22,348 nt of DNA, taken from an archaeon RBG_16_50_20. GTDB taxonomy: Archaea > Thermoproteota > Bathyarchaeia > 40CM-2-53-6. Each line of letters starts with the position of its first letter. The stretch's first letter is position 1. The notes under the pieces are model-generated. The model saw only the letters and a program-made list of their open reading frames with translations, did not search any database and was not told where the DNA came from. Of this stretch, positions 14,736 through 22,347 are shown piece after piece. The stretch is from assembly GCA_001768965.1 (NCBI GenBank), contig MEMY01000027.1:9047-31394 (forward strand). Direction: 5' to 3'. Made by a program: the position numbers and the translations under genes.

Positions 14736-16007
14736 TTGGCGATATGGCCACAAGCTTTCCTACTTCTGACGATCGTGACTCTCTCCATTCCAGCTCAAAC
14801 GGAATCGATTGTCATTGCAACAGACATTTCGCCCACATCTACTTCCTTCAGCAGTCAGCGCAAAATCGTTCGAGACCGTGAAGGTAACCTTTTTGCTGTA
14901 TATCTTAAGATGGTGAATGATTTTTCGCAGGTCTACCTGTCACAGTCAGATAATAATGGAACCTCGTGGCGGGAGGCTGGACAAGTCAGTCAGGGTAGTT
15001 ACAGCTCTGTTCGTGTCACAATCGCAATCGATTCCCATGATCAATTACATATTTTCTGGACTAAGTTCATTGAAGAATACGGACAGATTTTCTATAGGAC
15101 GTATGGTCGAGCCGGCTGGTCTGAAGAATATCAAATGACAACAGGTTCCGCTTACTCTGGATTTCCGTCCGCGGCCTTGGACTCGAAAGGTCGACTTCAT
15201 CTTGTGTGGTACGGCTACGATGGCGTAGCGTACCAGGTTTTCTACACGCGCCTAGAGGGAACGAAATGGTCGGTTCCATTGAAACTCTCACAGGGTTTTC
15301 CCGATTCAGTCAATCCGACGATCGCCGTTGATTCCAGCGACAACATCCATGTGGCTTGGTACAAGAGCAATGGGCGCCGATATCAGATTAACTATATCCG
15401 CTGGGCGGATCGCTGGGGAGAACAGCTTCTATTATCTTCTGGGTCAGAAGACGCCTTCAATCCGTCCATAGCAATAGACTCGAAAGACAACGTATACATT
15501 GTTTGGGACGCAGGTGAAGGACCGAGGACCCAAATATATTATGCCGTATATCACGAGGGGAAATGGTCGGAACAGGAACCCCTCACATCAGGCGGCGCGG
15601 ATGCTAGGAATCCGTCGGTTGCCGTCGACGCCCGAGATGCTGTGTATGTCTTGTACGACAAGACGGACGGACAGGTCTACGTTCGACGGTTCTTCGGTGC
15701 CTGGTCCGCTGAGGAAATGTTAACCATATCCGGTGAGAACACATTCCCTAGCGTACGTTGGAGCTTCTATAACAACCCGTTCAATGCGGCAGGCGGGCAA
15801 GTTGACTATGTTTGGACGTCCATACAAGCGGAAGTCGCCAATCTTATGTACAATGCACTGCCAGTAATTGGGCAGCCTAAGACTGAGCCCCTGAATCGCC
15901 AGCCGCTCACGCTTGAATTGGTTGCAATTGTCGTGGCAGGCATATTGCTGTTCGCGTTTTTCCCTAGAATCCTGTCGATGGGCACTCGGAAAACAAGATC
16001 TCGCTAG
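14736..16007 (+). CDS. Secreted, membrane-anchored beta-propeller (sialidase/BNR-like repeats)
   Basis: 423 residues. A signal peptide (about 1-22, ending PAQT) is followed by regular repeats whose cores are AIDSHDQLHIFW (97), ALDSKGRLHLVW (147), AVDSSDNIHVAW (197), AIDSKDNVYIVW (246) and AVDARDAVYVLY (296), spaced 49-50 residues. A weaker first copy is at 44 and a possible last one near 337, making a six- or seven-bladed propeller. Each blade carries a W-S/G turn (GWSE, KWSV, RWGE, KWSE, AWSA). A C-terminal TM (about 392-410) and a basic tail anchor it, so the propeller faces outside. Sialidase catalytic residues are not evident, so a binding or scaffold role is more likely than hydrolysis. 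The TTG start is the only candidate after an in-frame TGA at 14706-14708. Confidence 0.85.
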   Translation: MAIWPQAFLLLTIVTLSIPAQTESIVIATDISPTSTSFSSQRKIVRDREGNLFAVYLKMVNDFSQVYLSQSDNNGTSWREAGQVSQGSYSSVRVTIAIDSHDQLHIFWTKFIEEYGQIFYRTYGRAGWSEEYQMTTGSAYSGFPSAALDSKGRLHLVWYGYDGVAYQVFYTRLEGTKWSVPLKLSQGFPDSVNPTIAVDSSDNIHVAWYKSNGRRYQINYIRWADRWGEQLLLSSGSEDAFNPSIAIDSKDNVYIVWDAGEGPRTQIYYAVYHEGKWSEQEPLTSGGADARNPSVAVDARDAVYVLYDKTDGQVYVRRFFGAWSAEEMLTISGENTFPSVRWSFYNNPFNAAGGQVDYVWTSIQAEVANLMYNALPVIGQPKTEPLNRQPLTLELVAIVVAGILLFAFFPRILSMGTRKTRSR

Positions 16008-16110
16008 GGGGATCTGCGAACGGCATCTCCACCCCTTTCGCCTTTAAGTCGGAACGTTGAACGAGAGGTGAATTCCAATCATCATCCAGCGGCAGATACG
16101 AGTCAAGATG

Positions 16111-18111
16111 TCATTCATAGCGTTGACATTTGTAGCAGTACCATCGTTGATACTGCGGGATCCATGTCAGGGACCCATTACATGTCGAGCAGGTGTTTGC
16201 TGTCGTAGCGATTGCTGTCCCCAGAGCCTGTGATCTGCGCCGTTTTGACATCATGAATCCGACTACTATCCCGAGGAGAAAGGAGAATGCGCCAATCGCC
16301 AGAGCGAGTGCTCGCCCTGTGAGTTCTCCTCCGCCTCCAAGAAGCTGAGCCCTGGAAGCGCTTCCGTAGGCCGCGTAAGCGTGTTGTGTAGCTTCGGCAT
16401 AGTTCATTCTCTGGTAGGCGTTCTCAGCATCCCTGAGCTGGGAGTTTGCGGCATTGATGTCCGGTGCGTTCACAAAATCGAAATTGGTCGCTTTTAGGAG
16501 TTGGACAGCGTTGCGGATGAATTGGTCGGCATAGCCTCTGAGCAGAGCATCCTTGTCAAATTGACTGAATGCGTTTTCGTACGGGTAGTACGCCATGACT
16601 GATGAAACGAAGTTCTCAGTCGGGTCGTAGGATGTATGGAACGGATGCATTAGACCTAGCATGTGGCCGACTTCATGTATGATGGTGTTTGTGAATCCGA
16701 ACCCAAGCCCAGGCTGGGCGGGAGACACCAAGTCTCCTCGCCTTAGATCGTCTGCGGAGTGACTAATCAACACCAGGTCGTAGAGTGCTACGCCCCATAT
16801 TGTCCTGTCAAAATCGACTTCCTTTGCCACAAGCTCTTTGTACGTGAAACCAAATGTGTAGTTCCGATCAAAGGCAAAGACAAAAACAGGAATATCATAT
16901 GTACGTGAGTTCCTGGTAATCGTCGTGAAGTCCTCAATGTGCCCCTGCCCAGACTGACTAATCCACTCGTAGACCAGCCTGGCGTCAACTATCGGATATA
17001 TCCCAACTGGACTGGGCGATGTCGCTGTCGCGACCGTTCTGAACAAGCCATCGTCTTCACTCAGACTGCTAAACTGCACGTCTACTTCAACATTAGCGAA
17101 GGGCAACAGTGAACTCAGCTGTGCTTTAATCTCGTCAGGGTCGACCGTTTTCTGAATCGGAGGTTGTCCGTTGGTGCGGTTATCAATGACAAAGATCTTC
17201 ACTCGGTATGTCCGAGCGTAGTTGAGTGGGTACACGAAATCCGGAAGGAATATGTTGTAAACGGCTCCGGAGATATAATCTGCAAGGTATTGTGTCAGCC
17301 ATTTTGACCAATAGGCACCGCCGGCTTGGATATTGTTAATCGAAGCTGCGAGTTGAAGAGGCAATTGTTCTGCGGCGGACCCAGGTCCAGCTGACAAATC
17401 CACAAAGAAGAAGCGGCTGTGTCCGCCCCAAGCGGTCATGTATCGACGATTGAGTTTGACCCCCAGATCATGGTCCGTGAACGTCTTGTTATAGAAGTGC
17501 GGAGTGAGCATCGCCGGATGCGAGGTTGCAAGCGTTTGGAATTGAGCTGTAGTTATTGATGGAAGTTGCGTTGAGAGATCAGCAAGCATTAGAGTGTAGC
17601 CCGTTGATCCCTGACCACCATAATCTTGGCCGTGCTCCAGTAACCAATTCTCAACTTGATCAGCAGGATAGTATGTGTTGGTAGCGTTGACTGGGTAATG
17701 AGTGTAGTTTAGAAAGTATGAGTTCTGGATGGTGAAGTAGCTCTCATTCCAGAGAACATTAACCCTTGTTTCCTCCTTCCCAATCGAAGTGAGGTAAGAA
17801 GCAAGTCCTTGAAGGAATTGGGGCGGAGCGAAGGTGAAGTCGTATTTGACTGAGTAGGTCGTATCAGTGCTCACTCCTGGTATAGCAGTGAGCTGATATC
17901 TTCTTTCGGGGCTGTTCCAGTTCAAGTATTCGAGGTCAACTGATTTTGAGTCAATTCCGACAAAGACTACTTTCACATTGATAGTGACATCTCTCTTGGT
18001 CACAACGATCGGATTATTCTGATCAGCTGTAGCTGTGGGGATGACCATTGTCGCTAACAGAATTGCCAGAATGACCAGGGTCGAGGTCGTCCTGACCATT
18101 TTCGGTTTCAT
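16111..18111 (-). CDS. Metzincin-type zinc protease with TM anchor and cytoplasmic zinc ribbon
   Basis: 666 residues. Signal peptide about 1-29 (ATADQ cleavage region). A long extracellular region leads to HEVGHMLGLMH (479-489), the HExxHxxGxxH zinc motif, with a Met-turn-like VMAYY (505-509) after it: the metzincin signature. A short Ala-rich helical repeat (about 550-588) precedes a TM (about 602-621), a basic stop KRRR, and a C-terminal CxxC...CxxC zinc ribbon (Cys 641, 644, 659, 662) that should be in the cytoplasm. It probably cleaves extracellular proteins while its tail senses or recruits something inside (inference). The ATG at 18111 is about 27 bases from the centre of a TATA box, implying a leaderless mRNA. 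Confidence 0.85.
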   Translation of the reverse strand: MKPKMVRTTSTLVILAILLATMVIPTATADQNNPIVVTKRDVTINVKVVFVGIDSKSVDLEYLNWNSPERRYQLTAIPGVSTDTTYSVKYDFTFAPPQFLQGLASYLTSIGKEETRVNVLWNESYFTIQNSYFLNYTHYPVNATNTYYPADQVENWLLEHGQDYGGQGSTGYTLMLADLSTQLPSITTAQFQTLATSHPAMLTPHFYNKTFTDHDLGVKLNRRYMTAWGGHSRFFFVDLSAGPGSAAEQLPLQLAASINNIQAGGAYWSKWLTQYLADYISGAVYNIFLPDFVYPLNYARTYRVKIFVIDNRTNGQPPIQKTVDPDEIKAQLSSLLPFANVEVDVQFSSLSEDDGLFRTVATATSPSPVGIYPIVDARLVYEWISQSGQGHIEDFTTITRNSRTYDIPVFVFAFDRNYTFGFTYKELVAKEVDFDRTIWGVALYDLVLISHSADDLRRGDLVSPAQPGLGFGFTNTIIHEVGHMLGLMHPFHTSYDPTENFVSSVMAYYPYENAFSQFDKDALLRGYADQFIRNAVQLLKATNFDFVNAPDINAANSQLRDAENAYQRMNYAEATQHAYAAYGSASRAQLLGGGGELTGRALALAIGAFSFLLGIVVGFMMSKRRRSQALGTAIATTANTCSTCNGSLTWIPQYQRWYCYKCQRYE

Positions 18112-18134
18112 GATTCGGGTGAGGCACGGTCACC

Positions 18135-18140
18135 TAAATA
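18135..18140 (-). promoter_or_regulatory. TATA box for leaderless transcription of the metzincin gene
   Basis: On the minus strand the sequence reads CATATTTAGG, with the box centred about 27 bases before the ATG at 18111. That is the archaeal spacing from TATA to transcription start, so the mRNA would begin at or next to the start codon. No Shine-Dalgarno site is present, which agrees. Confidence 0.6.
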
Positions 18141-18156
18141 TGAAGTTTGATGGGCC

Positions 18157-19374
18157 TCATCCTTGGCTGTGAGATGGGGCTTGAGCCGTGATGATGCTTG
18201 ACGCATCAGGAATTACTGATATTGTGGAATCGGAACCGATTGTGCGTTGAGCAGTTTGCAGAGCCGAATTCACGGTCGGAGCAGCTTTCATGCCGAAGAT
18301 ACCTTCTACATAATGATCGGGTATGGTTGAAACTAAGTAAATTCTGTGACTTTCCAATGTGCGCAGGAGGAACGCTGCCTTGAATCCGTTGTAATTGAAG
18401 CTATGTCTCAATCGCGCTTCAAGGTAACGGGGTTCTTTTCGCTCAGCACACCAATCGTAGAACTCAGTGTCCCCATGACCCTGGGGGCACTCGGCAGCAA
18501 CTATAATGACGCCGTCCCCTTTCAGCGATGGTAGAGCAGCGGGAAAGGCGTCCATCGCACGCAAGAGCGATTCGTCCGTGGGTCTTCCGCCAACGCTCAT
18601 TACGACAATATCCGCGGTCTGATTGACGGTGTTGGCGCACGCCGTCTGCAGCGGTTGCTCGAGATCCTTCATACAACTATCAATGCTTCCGAGCGTGATC
18701 TTCGAGGGTGAGCGGTCAGAATCCAATACGAAACCAACCGCGAACAGATTCTTGATAGAGTTCGTGATCTCCAGCCTTTCCCTGTGAAGGTCCATTGCAG
18801 TAATTCCTTTTCTATCGACCAAATGATTTCGGATTGAATCCCGCGAGGCTAGTCCAGGGAAAACTATATCGCACAAGCCGCTCCGTCCCAGGAAATGGTG
18901 AGGTTTCAGTTCTCCTACCAGGATCTTAAGATCCGAGTCCGCAAGCGCTGCGTTCACGGCTGGAGCAAGGTCTCCCTTGAAACCTTGGAGTGGAACGGTA
19001 TCTGTTGAAGCCGGGTCATGAGCGATTATCGTGACCTCGCCCAGCGTGTTCAGGTCGAACTGCGGCGCATCTATTGTTCGAACGAGGGTAACCGAGGTTC
19101 GAGGAACCCCGACAGAGGTGAGAGTCTCAACAAGGGTTCTGGTAGCGTCGGCGGTCACGCCACTGTTCGAGCTGGCTCCCACGGCTATGCAAATTTTTCG
19201 TGCAGCTTTGGCTGCATCTAGAAGGCTACGGTTCGACTCAACTAATCGTTTCAACTCTGTAGGCGCGTCGTCTGTTGGGCTCAGTTTGTGTGGAGTTAAT
19301 ATTTCGACGAGTCTCTCTTCTGGGACGCGAACAGGGATCTCAGATGATCCGTATGGGAGCCAAATCTCGACCAC
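18157..19374 (-). CDS. LarA-family (DUF2088) protein lacking the cofactor lysine
   Basis: 405 residues, GTG start. LarA proteins are nickel-pincer racemases or epimerases of 2-hydroxy acids. Recognisable here: the opening YGSSEIPVRVP, the KPHHF segment (158-161) around the first catalytic His, SGLCDIVFPG (165-174), and IRNH (181-184) with the nickel-region His. In Lactobacillus LarA the third segment is SGGxKxxxPG, whose Lys carries the cofactor; here Asp169 stands in its place and Leu replaces the second Gly. The N-terminal DxTRP motif is also absent (GVTADATRT instead). No larB, larC or larE is nearby. So it is a divergent homologue whose substrate and cofactor are unknown; calling it lactate racemase would be wrong. 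Confidence 0.8.
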   Translation of the reverse strand: MVEIWLPYGSSEIPVRVPEERLVEILTPHKLSPTDDAPTELKRLVESNRSLLDAAKAARKICIAVGASSNSGVTADATRTLVETLTSVGVPRTSVTLVRTIDAPQFDLNTLGEVTIIAHDPASTDTVPLQGFKGDLAPAVNAALADSDLKILVGELKPHHFLGRSGLCDIVFPGLASRDSIRNHLVDRKGITAMDLHRERLEITNSIKNLFAVGFVLDSDRSPSKITLGSIDSCMKDLEQPLQTACANTVNQTADIVVMSVGGRPTDESLLRAMDAFPAALPSLKGDGVIIVAAECPQGHGDTEFYDWCAERKEPRYLEARLRHSFNYNGFKAAFLLRTLESHRIYLVSTIPDHYVEGIFGMKAAPTVNSALQTAQRTIGSDSTISVIPDASSIITAQAPSHSQG

Positions 19375-19511
19375 TGGCCTTTCTCTACTCCATATTCAGT
19401 TTGTTGCAGGACATGATGGTTCGATGGTTAAAACCTGGTCTCAGACAGGATATCAGGGGGACACTGCAAAAGGATAAACCTCTTGATGCGAGATAAGCAT
19501 CGGATCGTGGA

Positions 19512-20129
19512 ATGACGGACATGCCAACGCAACAAGCAGAGGATGAATTGTGCGATATACTTCTCCGAACGGGGAGCCTGAAATTCGGGACATTCAAGCT
19601 CGCGAGCGGAATTTTGAGTTCCTATTACATTGACCTAAGGTTAATCCCAAGTGATCCGGAGGCCTTTCGCCGCGTCATTGGCTTCTATTCGACCATACTT
19701 GACCCGACGCTTGCAAAACAGGTGCAACGCTTAGCTGGCATTCCAACTGCAGGTATTGCCTACGCAGCTGTGTTGGCGTTTAATCTCTCGAAACCCTTCT
19801 TGTATGTTCGAAAGGAGCAGAAGGAGCATGGACGTGGGAAGAGAATCGAAGGAGTCCTGAAACCGGGTGACAAAGTGCTGGTACTCGATGACGTTATCAC
19901 GACTGGGAAGAATGTTGTGTGGGCTGTCGATGCTATTAGAGCCGAGGGCGGCGTTGTTGAAGACGCTCTTGTGTTACTGGACAGGCAGCAGGGTGGTGAA
20001 GCTACCTTGAAAAGATCAGGAGTGAGACTTCACGCTTTCACTACGATTAGGCGAGTCGCTGAAAGGCTAAGCGTTCGCGGAATGATCGATGAGGGTCAGT
20101 TAAGGGAAATCGTGGGACAGATTGACTAA
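19512..20129 (+). CDS. pyrE: Orotate phosphoribosyltransferase
   Basis: 205 residues. It transfers the phosphoribosyl group of PRPP to orotate in UMP synthesis. The PRPP motif is VLVLDDVITTGKN (122-134), the substrate loop region is RKEQKEHGRGKRIEG (100-114), and the N-terminal LKFGTFKLASGILSSYYIDLR (23-43) matches the OPRTase hood. GIPTAGIAYAAVLA (76-89) is the usual core helix start. Two ATGs (19512 and 19521) are possible. A TATA-like GGATAAACC around 19471-19479 would give a short leader. It is divergent from the LarA-like gene. No other pyrimidine genes are in the window. Confidence 0.92.
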   Translation: MTDMPTQQAEDELCDILLRTGSLKFGTFKLASGILSSYYIDLRLIPSDPEAFRRVIGFYSTILDPTLAKQVQRLAGIPTAGIAYAAVLAFNLSKPFLYVRKEQKEHGRGKRIEGVLKPGDKVLVLDDVITTGKNVVWAVDAIRAEGGVVEDALVLLDRQQGGEATLKRSGVRLHAFTTIRRVAERLSVRGMIDEGQLREIVGQID

Positions 20130-20182
20130 TGTGGGGATCTTAATTACGTTGCCAAGCAAGTGCGAATAGGCGGCTGTGTCTC

Positions 20183-21136
20183 ATGGCTCGTGACCTTCAT
20201 GGATTCTTGAATGTCGCCAAAAATGTCTGCCACACTTATTCCATGGTTGCGCGTGACCAGCGAACAGGGGAGCTTGGGGTGGCAGTCCAATCGCATTGGT
20301 TTTCGGTGGGCTCGGTGGTAGCGTGGGCCGAGGCTGGGGTTGGAGCGGTGGCGACCCAGTCAATTGTGGAGGGCTCATACGGACCTCTTGGATTGGAATT
20401 AATGCGGGCTGGAAAAAGCGCTCCGGACACACTCAGGGCGCTACTCGCCGCGGACAACCGTGCAAACGTGCGTCAAGTGGCAATGGTGGATGCTCAAGGA
20501 GGCGTTGCTACTCACACAGGGGAACGTTGTATCGCAGAGGCAGGACACCATGTGGGTGTTCAGTATTCCACCCAAGCTAACATGATGCTCAAAGACACAG
20601 TTTGGGGCGTCATGGCCGATACCTATGAGACGACTGTGGGGGATCTCACAGATCGCCTACTGGCGGCTCTTGAGGCTGCTGAGAAGGAAGGCGGTGACAT
20701 ACGCGGGCGACAGTCAGCTGCTTTGATCGTCGTTCGGCCAACATCGAGTAGGCGTCTTTGGGAAGATCGCGTGTTCGACTTAAGAGTCGAAGATCATCCT
20801 GACCCGGTCCGCGAGCTGAAACGACTCGTGCGGCTCAGTCGAGCTTATTGGCACATGAATCACGGAGACGAGCTTATGGCCAAGGGGGACCTCAGCTCGG
20901 CCCGTGTCGAATATGGCAGCGCGGAGAGACTGGCTCCGGATAATGTAGAGATTGTTTTCTGGCACGCGGTGACGTTGGCTAGCTCTGGCTCGATTGAAGA
21001 AGCTTTACCACTCTTCAAGAAAGTGTTCGACGCCGATCGCAATTGGATGACGCTCCTCGCACGCCTGCCACGCTCGGGACTCTTCCCAGAGGATCCTCCT
21101 CTTGTCGAGAAGATCTTGGCAGTATCACGCAAGTGA
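20183..21136 (+). CDS. DUF1028 protein with C-terminal TPR-like helices
   Basis: 317 residues. The DUF1028 domain occupies about 17-215: HTYSMVARDQRTGELGVAVQ, SHWFSVGSVVAWAEAGVGAV, ATQS, YGPLGLELMRAG. This family is placed in the Ntn-hydrolase fold group; whether it is active is not settled. Here the candidate nucleophile region (CHTYS) is preceded by about 16 extra residues, so either processing or a later start would be required. Residues about 225-300 form TPR-like helices (AYWHMNHGDELMAKGDLSSARVEYGSAERLAPDN), a known fusion in this family. CTTAATTA (20139-20146) is a candidate TATA box giving a leader of about 14 bases. It follows pyrE by 53 bases. Confidence 0.88.
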   Translation: MARDLHGFLNVAKNVCHTYSMVARDQRTGELGVAVQSHWFSVGSVVAWAEAGVGAVATQSIVEGSYGPLGLELMRAGKSAPDTLRALLAADNRANVRQVAMVDAQGGVATHTGERCIAEAGHHVGVQYSTQANMMLKDTVWGVMADTYETTVGDLTDRLLAALEAAEKEGGDIRGRQSAALIVVRPTSSRRLWEDRVFDLRVEDHPDPVRELKRLVRLSRAYWHMNHGDELMAKGDLSSARVEYGSAERLAPDNVEIVFWHAVTLASSGSIEEALPLFKKVFDADRNWMTLLARLPRSGLFPEDPPLVEKILAVSRK

Positions 21137-21208
21137 CATATTCTTGATCCTCTCCGTACGTGGGATTAGTTGATGTCAGATTTGCGGATAGGATCTTCAG
21201 CCGGATCT

Positions 21209-21233
21209 CGACCCCTTCGCCATGAGGGGGTCG
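21209..21233. terminator. Strong hairpin between convergent genes, possible bidirectional terminator
   Basis: CGACCCC (21209-21215) pairs with GGGGTCG (21227-21233); one G-T and one T-A pair extend the stem to nine with a loop of seven. It lies in the spacer between the DUF1028 gene (+) and the ABC-2 permease (-). No long T-run follows, so its termination role is inferred from position and stem strength. Confidence 0.4.
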
Positions 21234-21280
21234 TCGCCCACTCTGACTGTTCCTCAAAAACAGCTACGCGCTAACTTCGC

Positions 21281-22093
21281 CTAGTACTCTTCCAGTGTGC
21301 CTCTTCTTCGTGCGAGTACCTCAAACGACAAGAAGAGTACGTACCCAATTAGTATGCTCCCCAGTCCTGTTGCTATCTCCTGCAGTAGAACAGGTGCAAT
21401 TCCAAGGATGTCTGTCCCTTGAACTGCTGCTCGTGCCGCCATTGTTCCGTAGGTCATAGGAATCGCGTAAGAGATGGGTTGAATCCAGACAGGGAGAACG
21501 GTCACCGGGAAGTTGACGCCGCAGATTAGGAGTCCAATGAAGAGGAATATGTTTGCAATTATCATTGCAGTACGCATGAACAAGCCGACGCTCCCGAGCA
21601 TGAGCCCAAATCCTGTCATAGCGAAAGTTGTAACTACGATGACGATTGCGAGCGCCACGAAATCAGTCCGAGCCATGTCAACCTGGAATAGGGTGTTGGC
21701 ATAAAGGAAGCCGACTGCAATCGTAACAATTCCATTGAGTATTTGGAATGATGCGCGGCCCAAGAAGAGTGGAAAACGGTTCGCTGGAGTAGCAATGAGT
21801 GGGACGAGCGTCCCTTGCCATTTCTCCTCAGATGTGAGGTTGCAGACTGCGAAGATTGAGCTGAATGAGGCCACTTGCATGGCGTTTCCAACCGCAATGA
21901 AGGCAACGTTGGTTGTGGTGGGTGCGGCGAATCTGGCAAGGTAAACGAAAAATGCCATTTGGAAGAGGGGTAATGTGAGCACTTGCATGAGCCACATCTC
22001 CGGTCGTAGCCAGGAGAACAGGGCCTTGAATGCAAAAGTGGCACTGCTAACGAAGATCCTGATTGACTGGGATCCGGGGAATTGATTGGTCAT
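21281..22093 (-). CDS. ABC-2 type transporter permease
   Basis: 270 residues with about six TM segments. The ABC-2 pattern is clear: a cytoplasmic N-terminus, AFKALFSWLRPEMW then a first TM, FAVCNLTSEEKWQGTLVPLIATPANRF (the elbow helix with the E...GTL signature), then pairs of TMs including NIFLFIGLLICGVNFPVTVLPVW and the final PISYAIPMTYG loop. It ends RRRGTLEEY. The start is ATG 22093, 2 bases after the stop of the next permease upstream, so the two are co-translated and probably form a heterodimer. Substrate is unknown (export of drugs, lipids or polymers are family options). The ATPase gene should lie beyond the right edge. Confidence 0.9.
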   Translation of the reverse strand: MTNQFPGSQSIRIFVSSATFAFKALFSWLRPEMWLMQVLTLPLFQMAFFVYLARFAAPTTTNVAFIAVGNAMQVASFSSIFAVCNLTSEEKWQGTLVPLIATPANRFPLFLGRASFQILNGIVTIAVGFLYANTLFQVDMARTDFVALAIVIVVTTFAMTGFGLMLGSVGLFMRTAMIIANIFLFIGLLICGVNFPVTVLPVWIQPISYAIPMTYGTMAARAAVQGTDILGIAPVLLQEIATGLGSILIGYVLFLSFEVLARRRGTLEEY

Positions 22094-22095
22094 TG

Positions 22096-22347
22096 TCAGT
22101 ATTCCACTAGGGTCGCATCACGGCGAACTTTCCTCTCGACAATTCCGAACAACCAGAACCCGATGGCCAAGTATATGATTGTAGATGCAAAGACCACTAG
22201 GATATCGATCCAAAATCCAAGACCTAATTCGCCATACGCAGCGTATCGCATGGCTTCAATACCCCATGTCGGTCCTAATGACCATGAGAACGGATGAGAC
22301 CAGAATGGCAAAAGTGCTATCGGGAACATCGAGCCTGAAGCCACGTA
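22096..22347 (-). CDS. ABC-2 type transporter permease, C-terminal part
   Basis: A frame open to the right edge, at least 83 residues of the C-terminus. It contains the ABC-2 loop LLPFWSHPFSWSLGPTWGIEAMRYA, a last TM (IDILVVFASTIIYLAIGFWLFGIV) and the tail ERKVRRDATLVEY. The tail resembles RRRGTLEEY of the next gene, showing that the two are paralogues. The N-terminus lies outside the window; the GTG at 22344 is only an internal codon. Confidence 0.85.
   Translation of the reverse strand, partial: YVASGSMFPIALLPFWSHPFSWSLGPTWGIEAMRYAAYGELGLGFWIDILVVFASTIIYLAIGFWLFGIVERKVRRDATLVEY

Noticed and set aside
14621..14881. An 86-residue plus-strand open frame overlapping the propeller start.
   Set aside because: It conflicts with the 51-residue frame and the signal peptide of the propeller, and encodes no membrane or domain pattern.
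16061..16110. A strong Shine-Dalgarno-like GAGAGGTGA in the convergent spacer, followed by a possible plus-strand ORF of about 41 codons from ATG 16108.
   Set aside because: No start codon lies at the right distance from the site, and the ORF is the antisense of the zinc-ribbon end of the metzincin gene; its cysteines are a by-product of that.
18157..19374. Naming the DUF2088 protein as lactate racemase.
   Set aside because: The cofactor lysine and the DxTRP motif are missing and no maturation genes are present, so the specific function is not supported.
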